Under the pieces are notes generated by a model. That model made no database searches. It was not told where the DNA came from and worked only from the letters and a program-made list of their open reading frames with translations. Below, one piece after another: positions 57,909 to 64,000 of a stretch of DNA of 64,000 nt. How positions within the stretch are numbered: the stretch's first letter is position 1; each line of letters begins with the position of its first letter. Location of the stretch: positions 576,893 to 640,892 of the forward strand of contig NC_090017.1 of the NCBI RefSeq assembly GCF_036417845.1, written 5' to 3'. The DNA is from Apteryx mantelli (taxonomy: Eukaryota > Chordata > Aves > Apterygiformes > Apterygidae). The position numbers were made by a program, and so were the translations under genes.

Positions 57909-57981
57909 ATACTGGCTGGGAGTAAACAATTTTACTCTACAATTTAAAATAAAAAAATAATTATTTACTCCCAGCCAGTAT
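57909..57981. repeat. Perfect 18-bp inverted repeat with 37-bp loop
   Basis: ATACTGGCTGGGAGTAAA at 57909-57926 and its exact complement at 57964-57981, separated by AT-rich sequence. It may be a hairpin or a short foldback (MITE-like) element; no clear target duplication is seen. Confidence 0.9.
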
Positions 57982-58375
57982 CCTACTTCTGCTAATGAAT
58001 TCATTAAATATGCAAATTATTTCTTTCTATACTTATTGTTTTTCTTTCTTTTTAAATATACTACTCTCACAAAACACATTACTGCATGCATGTACAGCAT
58101 AACATACAGACACATGACACACTACAGAAACTACAGACCACAAACTAAGACTACAGCCAGTACTCCACACAGCAGTACACAGGTCACACACCCATTAGCA
58201 CCTCAAACCCAGGGTGGATGCAGTTACCCGAAGCTGTGATCATCCAGACATGCAGACCCATGCACTGCCCAAAACATGAGAGCAAACACAAGACCTAGGA
58301 CTTACAAATACAGGCCTAGGACTAATTCCATTAAGGACAAAGGGGTAGGGCTAGCAGCAGGACTACAGGCACAGG
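57982..58375. other. Telomere-proximal unique sequence, nothing recognised
   Basis: AT-rich, then CA-rich sequence (ACACACTACAGAAACTACAG) without gene features. The last 50 bases begin to show GGGTAGGGCTAG strings. Confidence 0.5.
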
Positions 58376-58740
58376 TAGGGCTAGGGCTGGGGGTAGGGGT
58401 AGGGGTGGGGGTGGGGGTGGGACTGGGGGTGGGGGTGGGGGTGGGGCTGGGGGTGGGGGTGGGGGTGGGGGTGGGGCTGGGGGTGGGGGTGGGGGTGGGG
58501 CTGGGGGTGGGGGTGGGGGTGGGGGTGGGGCTGGGGGTGGGGGTGGGGGTGGGGCTGGGGGTGGGGGTGGGGGTGGGGGTGGGGCTAGGGGTGGGGCTAG
58601 GGGTGGGGCTAGGGGTGGGGCTAGGGTTAGGGTTAGGGTTAGGGTTAGGGTTAGGGCTAGGGCTAGGGTTAGGGTTAGGGCTAGGGCTAGGGCTAGGGCT
58701 AGGGCTAGGGCTAGGGCTAGGGCTAGGGCTAGGGCTAGGG
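58376..58740 (+). repeat. Proximal telomere-variant zone
   Basis: An ordered degeneration: GGGGGTGGGGGTGGGGCTG units (58395-58585), then GGGGCTAGGGGT units to about 58620, then mixed TTAGGG/CTAGGG, then ten consecutive CTAGGG hexamers (58681-58740). Confidence 0.92.
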
Positions 58741-61700
58741 GTTAGGGTTAGGGTTAGGGTTAGGGTTAGGGTTAGGGTTAGGGTTAGGGTTAGGGTTAGG
58801 GTTAGGGTTAGGGTTAGGGTTAGGGTTAGGGTTAGGGTTAGGGTTAGGGTTAGGGTTAGGGTTAGGGTTAGGGTTAGGGGTTAGGGGTTAGGGGTTAGGG
58901 GTTAGGGGTTAGGGGTTAGGGGTTAGGGGTTAGGGGTTAGGGGTTAGGGGTTAGGGTTAGGGTTAGGGTTAGGGTTAGGGTTAGGGTTAGGGTTAGGGTT
59001 AGGGTTAGGGTTAGGGTTAGGGTTAGGGTTAGGGTTAGGGTTAGGGTTAGGGTTAGGGTTAGGGTTAGGGTTAGGGTTAGGGTTAGGGTTAGGGTTAGGG
59101 TTAGGGTTAGGGTTAGGGTTAGGGTTAGGGTTAGGGTTAGGGTTAGGGTTAGGGTTAGGGTTAGGGTTAGGGTTAGGGTTAGGGTTAGGGTTAGGGTTAG
59201 GGTTAGGGTTAGGGTTAGGGTTAGGGTTAGGGTTAGGGTTAGGGTTAGGGTTAGGGTTAGGGTTAGGGTTAGGGTTAGGGTTAGGGTTAGGGTTAGGGTT
59301 AGGGTTAGGGTTAGGGTTAGGGTTAGGGTTAGGGTTAGGGTTAGGGTTAGGGTTAGGGTTAGGGTTAGGGTTAGGGTTAGGGTTAGGGTTAGGGTTAGGG
59401 TTAGGGTTAGGGTTAGGGTTAGGGTTAGGGTTAGGGTTAGGGTTAGGGTTAGGGTTAGGGTTAGGGTTAGGGTTAGGGTTAGGGTTAGGGTTAGGGTTAG
59501 GGTTAGGGTTAGGGTTAGGGTTAGGGTTAGGGTTAGGGTTAGGGTTAGGGTTAGGGTTAGGGTTAGGGTTAGGGTTAGGGTTAGGGTTAGGGTTAGGGTT
59601 AGGGTTAGGGTTAGGGTTAGGGTTAGGGTTAGGGTTAGGGTTAGGGTTAGGGTTAGGGTTAGGGTTAGGGTTAGGGTTAGGGTTAGGGTTAGGGTTAGGG
59701 TTAGGGTTAGGGTTAGGGTTAGGGTTAGGGTTAGGGTTAGGGTTAGGGTTAGGGTTAGGGTTAGGGTTAGGGTTAGGGTTAGGGTTAGGGTTAGGGTTAG
59801 GGTTAGGGTTAGGGTTAGGGTTAGGGTTAGGGTTAGGGTTAGGGTTAGGGTTAGGGTTAGGGTTAGGGTTAGGGTTAGGGTTAGGGTTAGGGTTAGGGTT
59901 AGGGTTAGGGTTAGGGTTAGGGTTAGGGTTAGGGTTAGGGTTAGGGTTAGGGTTAGGGTTAGGGTTAGGGTTAGGGTTAGGGTTAGGGTTAGGGTTAGGG
60001 TTAGGGTTAGGGTTAGGGTTAGGGTTAGGGTTAGGGTTAGGGTTAGGGTTAGGGTTAGGGTTAGGGTTAGGGTTAGGGTTAGGGTTAGGGTTAGGGTTAG
60101 GGTTAGGGTTAGGGTTAGGGTTAGGGTTAGGGTTAGGGTTAGGGTTAGGGTTAGGGTTAGGGTTAGGGTTAGGGTTAGGGTTAGGGTTAGGGTTAGGGTT
60201 AGGGTTAGGGTTAGGGTTAGGGTTAGGGTTAGGGTTAGGGTTAGGGTTAGGGTTAGGGTTAGGGTTAGGGTTAGGGTTAGGGTTAGGGTTAGGGTTAGGG
60301 TTAGGGTTAGGGTTAGGGTTAGGGTTAGGGTTAGGGTTAGGGTTAGGGTTAGGGTTAGGGTTAGGGTTAGGGTTAGGGTTAGGGTTAGGGTTAGGGTTAG
60401 GGTTAGGGTTAGGGTTAGGGTTAGGGTTAGGGTTAGGGTTAGGGTTAGGGTTAGGGTTAGGGTTAGGGTTAGGGTTAGGGTTAGGGTTAGGGTTAGGGTT
60501 AGGGTTAGGGTTAGGGTTAGGGTTAGGGTTAGGGTTAGGGTTAGGGTTAGGGTTAGGGTTAGGGTTAGGGTTAGGGTTAGGGTTAGGGTTAGGGTTAGGG
60601 TTAGGGTTAGGGTTAGGGTTAGGGTTAGGGTTAGGGTTAGGGTTAGGGTTAGGGTTAGGGTTAGGGTTAGGGTTAGGGTTAGGGTTAGGGTTAGGGTTAG
60701 GGTTAGGGTTAGGGTTAGGGTTAGGGTTAGGGTTAGGGTTAGGGTTAGGGTTAGGGTTAGGGTTAGGGTTAGGGTTAGGGTTAGGGTTAGGGTTAGGGTT
60801 AGGGTTAGGGTTAGGGTTAGGGTTAGGGTTAGGGTTAGGGTTAGGGTTAGGGTTAGGGTTAGGGTTAGGGTTAGGGTTAGGGTTAGGGTTAGGGTTAGGG
60901 TTAGGGTTAGGGTTAGGGTTAGGGTTAGGGTTAGGGTTAGGGTTAGGGTTAGGGTTAGGGTTAGGGTTAGGGTTAGGGTTAGGGTTAGGGTTAGGGTTAG
61001 GGTTAGGGTTAGGGTTAGGGTTAGGGTTAGGGTTAGGGTTAGGGTTAGGGTTAGGGTTAGGGTTAGGGTTAGGGTTAGGGTTAGGGTTAGGGTTAGGGTT
61101 AGGGTTAGGGTTAGGGTTAGGGTTAGGGTTAGGGTTAGGGTTAGGGTTAGGGTTAGGGTTAGGGTTAGGGTTAGGGTTAGGGTTAGGGTTAGGGTTAGGG
61201 TTAGGGTTAGGGTTAGGGTTAGGGTTAGGGTTAGGGTTAGGGTTAGGGTTAGGGTTAGGGTTAGGGTTAGGGTTAGGGTTAGGGTTAGGGTTAGGGTTAG
61301 GGTTAGGGTTAGGGTTAGGGTTAGGGTTAGGGTTAGGGTTAGGGTTAGGGTTAGGGTTAGGGTTAGGGTTAGGGTTAGGGTTAGGGTTAGGGTTAGGGTT
61401 AGGGTTAGGGTTAGGGTTAGGGTTAGGGTTAGGGTTAGGGTTAGGGTTAGGGTTAGGGTTAGGGTTAGGGTTAGGGTTAGGGTTAGGGTTAGGGTTAGGG
61501 TTAGGGTTAGGGTTAGGGTTAGGGTTAGGGTTAGGGTTAGGGTTAGGGTTAGGGTTAGGGTTAGGGTTAGGGTTAGGGTTAGGGTTAGGGTTAGGGTTAG
61601 GGTTAGGGTTAGGGTTAGGGTTAGGGTTAGGGTTAGGGTTAGGGTTAGGGTTAGGGTTAGGGTTAGGGTTAGGGTTAGGGTTAGGGTTAGGGTTAGGGTT

Positions 61701-64000
61701 AGGGTTAGGGTTAGGGTTAGGGTTAGGGTTAGGGTTAGGGTTAGGGTTAGGGTTAGGGTTAGGGTTAGGGTTAGGGTTAGGGTTAGGGTTAGGGTTAGGG
61801 TTAGGGTTAGGGTTAGGGTTAGGGTTAGGGTTAGGGTTAGGGTTAGGGTTAGGGTTAGGGTTAGGGTTAGGGTTAGGGTTAGGGTTAGGGTTAGGGTTAG
61901 GGTTAGGGTTAGGGTTAGGGTTAGGGTTAGGGTTAGGGTTAGGGTTAGGGTTAGGGTTAGGGTTAGGGTTAGGGTTAGGGTTAGGGTTAGGGTTAGGGTT
62001 AGGGTTAGGGTTAGGGTTAGGGTTAGGGTTAGGGTTAGGGTTAGGGTTAGGGTTAGGGTTAGGGTTAGGGTTAGGGTTAGGGTTAGGGTTAGGGTTAGGG
62101 TTAGGGTTAGGGTTAGGGTTAGGGTTAGGGTTAGGGTTAGGGTTAGGGTTAGGGTTAGGGTTAGGGTTAGGGTTAGGGTTAGGGTTAGGGTTAGGGTTAG
62201 GGTTAGGGTTAGGGTTAGGGTTAGGGTTAGGGTTAGGGTTAGGGTTAGGGTTAGGGTTAGGGTTAGGGTTAGGGTTAGGGTTAGGGTTAGGGTTAGGGTT
62301 AGGGTTAGGGTTAGGGTTAGGGTTAGGGTTAGGGTTAGGGTTAGGGTTAGGGTTAGGGTTAGGGTTAGGGTTAGGGTTAGGGTTAGGGTTAGGGTTAGGG
62401 TTAGGGTTAGGGTTAGGGTTAGGGTTAGGGTTAGGGTTAGGGTTAGGGTTAGGGTTAGGGTTAGGGTTAGGGTTAGGGTTAGGGTTAGGGTTAGGGTTAG
62501 GGTTAGGGTTAGGGTTAGGGTTAGGGTTAGGGTTAGGGTTAGGGTTAGGGTTAGGGTTAGGGTTAGGGTTAGGGTTAGGGTTAGGGTTAGGGTTAGGGTT
62601 AGGGTTAGGGTTAGGGTTAGGGTTAGGGTTAGGGTTAGGGTTAGGGTTAGGGTTAGGGTTAGGGTTAGGGTTAGGGTTAGGGTTAGGGTTAGGGTTAGGG
62701 TTAGGGTTAGGGTTAGGGTTAGGGTTAGGGTTAGGGTTAGGGTTAGGGTTAGGGTTAGGGTTAGGGTTAGGGTTAGGGTTAGGGTTAGGGTTAGGGTTAG
62801 GGTTAGGGTTAGGGTTAGGGTTAGGGTTAGGGTTAGGGTTAGGGTTAGGGTTAGGGTTAGGGTTAGGGTTAGGGTTAGGGTTAGGGTTAGGGTTAGGGTT
62901 AGGGTTAGGGTTAGGGTTAGGGTTAGGGTTAGGGTTAGGGTTAGGGTTAGGGTTAGGGTTAGGGTTAGGGTTAGGGTTAGGGTTAGGGTTAGGGTTAGGG
63001 TTAGGGTTAGGGTTAGGGTTAGGGTTAGGGTTAGGGTTAGGGTTAGGGTTAGGGTTAGGGTTAGGGTTAGGGTTAGGGTTAGGGTTAGGGTTAGGGTTAG
63101 GGTTAGGGTTAGGGTTAGGGTTAGGGTTAGGGTTAGGGTTAGGGTTAGGGTTAGGGTTAGGGTTAGGGTTAGGGTTAGGGTTAGGGTTAGGGTTAGGGTT
63201 AGGGTTAGGGTTAGGGTTAGGGTTAGGGTTAGGGTTAGGGTTAGGGTTAGGGTTAGGGTTAGGGTTAGGGTTAGGGTTAGGGTTAGGGTTAGGGTTAGGG
63301 TTAGGGTTAGGGTTAGGGTTAGGGTTAGGGTTAGGGTTAGGGTTAGGGTTAGGGTTAGGGTTAGGGTTAGGGTTAGGGTTAGGGTTAGGGTTAGGGTTAG
63401 GGTTAGGGTTAGGGTTAGGGTTAGGGTTAGGGTTAGGGTTAGGGTTAGGGTTAGGGTTAGGGTTAGGGTTAGGGTTAGGGTTAGGGTTAGGGTTAGGGTT
63501 AGGGTTAGGGTTAGGGTTAGGGTTAGGGTTAGGGTTAGGGTTAGGGTTAGGGTTAGGGTTAGGGTTAGGGTTAGGGTTAGGGTTAGGGTTAGGGTTAGGG
63601 TTAGGGTTAGGGTTAGGGTTAGGGTTAGGGTTAGGGTTAGGGTTAGGGTTAGGGTTAGGGTTAGGGTTAGGGTTAGGGTTAGGGTTAGGGTTAGGGTTAG
63701 GGTTAGGGTTAGGGTTAGGGTTAGGGTTAGGGTTAGGGTTAGGGTTAGGGTTAGGGTTAGGGTTAGGGTTAGGGTTAGGGTTAGGGTTAGGGTTAGGGTT
63801 AGGGTTAGGGTTAGGGTTAGGGTTAGGGTTAGGGTTAGGGTTAGGGTTAGGGTTAGGGTTAGGGTTAGGGTTAGGGTTAGGGTTAGGGTTAGGGTTAGGG
63901 TTAGGGTTAGGGTTAGGGTTAGGGTTAGGGTTAGGGTTAGGGTTAGGGTTAGGGTTAGGGTTAGGGTTAGGGTTAGGGTTAGGGTTAGGGTTAGGGTTAG
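58741..64000 (+). repeat. Telomere, (TTAGGG)n
   Basis: TTAGGG from 58741, broken once by the TTAGGGG block, then apparently uninterrupted from 58951 to the window end (about 841 hexamers). The G-rich strand runs 5'->3' toward the window end, the correct orientation for a right chromosome end. The repeat continues past the window. Confidence 0.97.
58874..58950 (+). repeat. TTAGGGG heptamer block, 11 copies
   Basis: Exactly eleven consecutive TTAGGGG units embedded between canonical TTAGGG arrays, with sharp edges on both sides. Confidence 0.95.

Noticed and set aside
58276-58884. 202-codon open frame reading (GV)n, (GL)n and (RV)n
   Set aside because: It is a translation of the G-rich variant repeats and telomere; no gene features.

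Overview
The window is the end of a very GC-rich vertebrate microchromosome, most likely a bird dot chromosome. The evidence is compact multi-exon vertebrate genes with introns often below 200 bp, dense CpG and poly-G/C runs, a minisatellite in most introns above about 400 bp, and a right-hand terminus made of at least 5 kb of perfect TTAGGG repeats oriented 5'->3' outward. The species cannot be named from sequence alone.

Layout. (1) 1-21.3 kb matches the human 7q22.1 neighbourhood in mirror image: LRCH4 (+, 5'-partial), AGFG2 (-), NYAP1 (-), TSC22D4 (+). (2) 21,301-21,500 is a 200-N gap that cuts ACADVL, leaving only its first six coding exons. (3) 21.5-40.4 kb matches human 17p13.1: ACADVL (-, partial), PHF23 (-), GABARAP (-), CTDNEP1 (-), ELP5 (-), CLDN7 (-). 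The junction between the two syntenic blocks lies at the gap, so it is not supported by continuous sequence. (4) 40.4-42.6 kb holds the CLDN7 promoter, a 30-bp minisatellite and a seven-copy array of a ZNF143/ETS/YY1-like promoter module. (5) At about 42.6 kb composition drops to ordinary or AT-rich and no protein gene is recognisable. This subtelomere holds two diverged copies of a segment (one partly inverted), two solo LTRs with perfect 5-bp target-site duplications, several minisatellites, a 1.2-kb tandem array (49.5-55.7 kb), and a possible transcript 3' end with three AATAAA signals. (6) 58.4-64.0 kb runs from degenerate G-rich repeats through CTAGGG and TTAGGGG variant blocks into the canonical telomere.

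The genes are independent housekeeping or tissue genes: TLR/cytoskeletal adaptor, Arf-GAP-like endocytic adaptor, neuronal PI3K adaptor, TSC22 regulator, mitochondrial fatty-acid oxidation, chromatin reader, autophagy ubiquitin-like protein, nuclear-envelope phosphatase, Elongator subunit and tight-junction protein. They do not form one pathway.

A major caution is that AGFG2, NYAP1, TSC22D4, ACADVL, PHF23, GABARAP and probably ELP5 contain apparent single-base indels in otherwise highly conserved exons, mostly a lost G or C in a short run. LRCH4, CTDNEP1 and CLDN7 read cleanly. I read this mainly as consensus error in GC-rich sequence rather than gene death. Exon coordinates were derived by eye from splice sites and protein conservation, and human comparisons are from memory.
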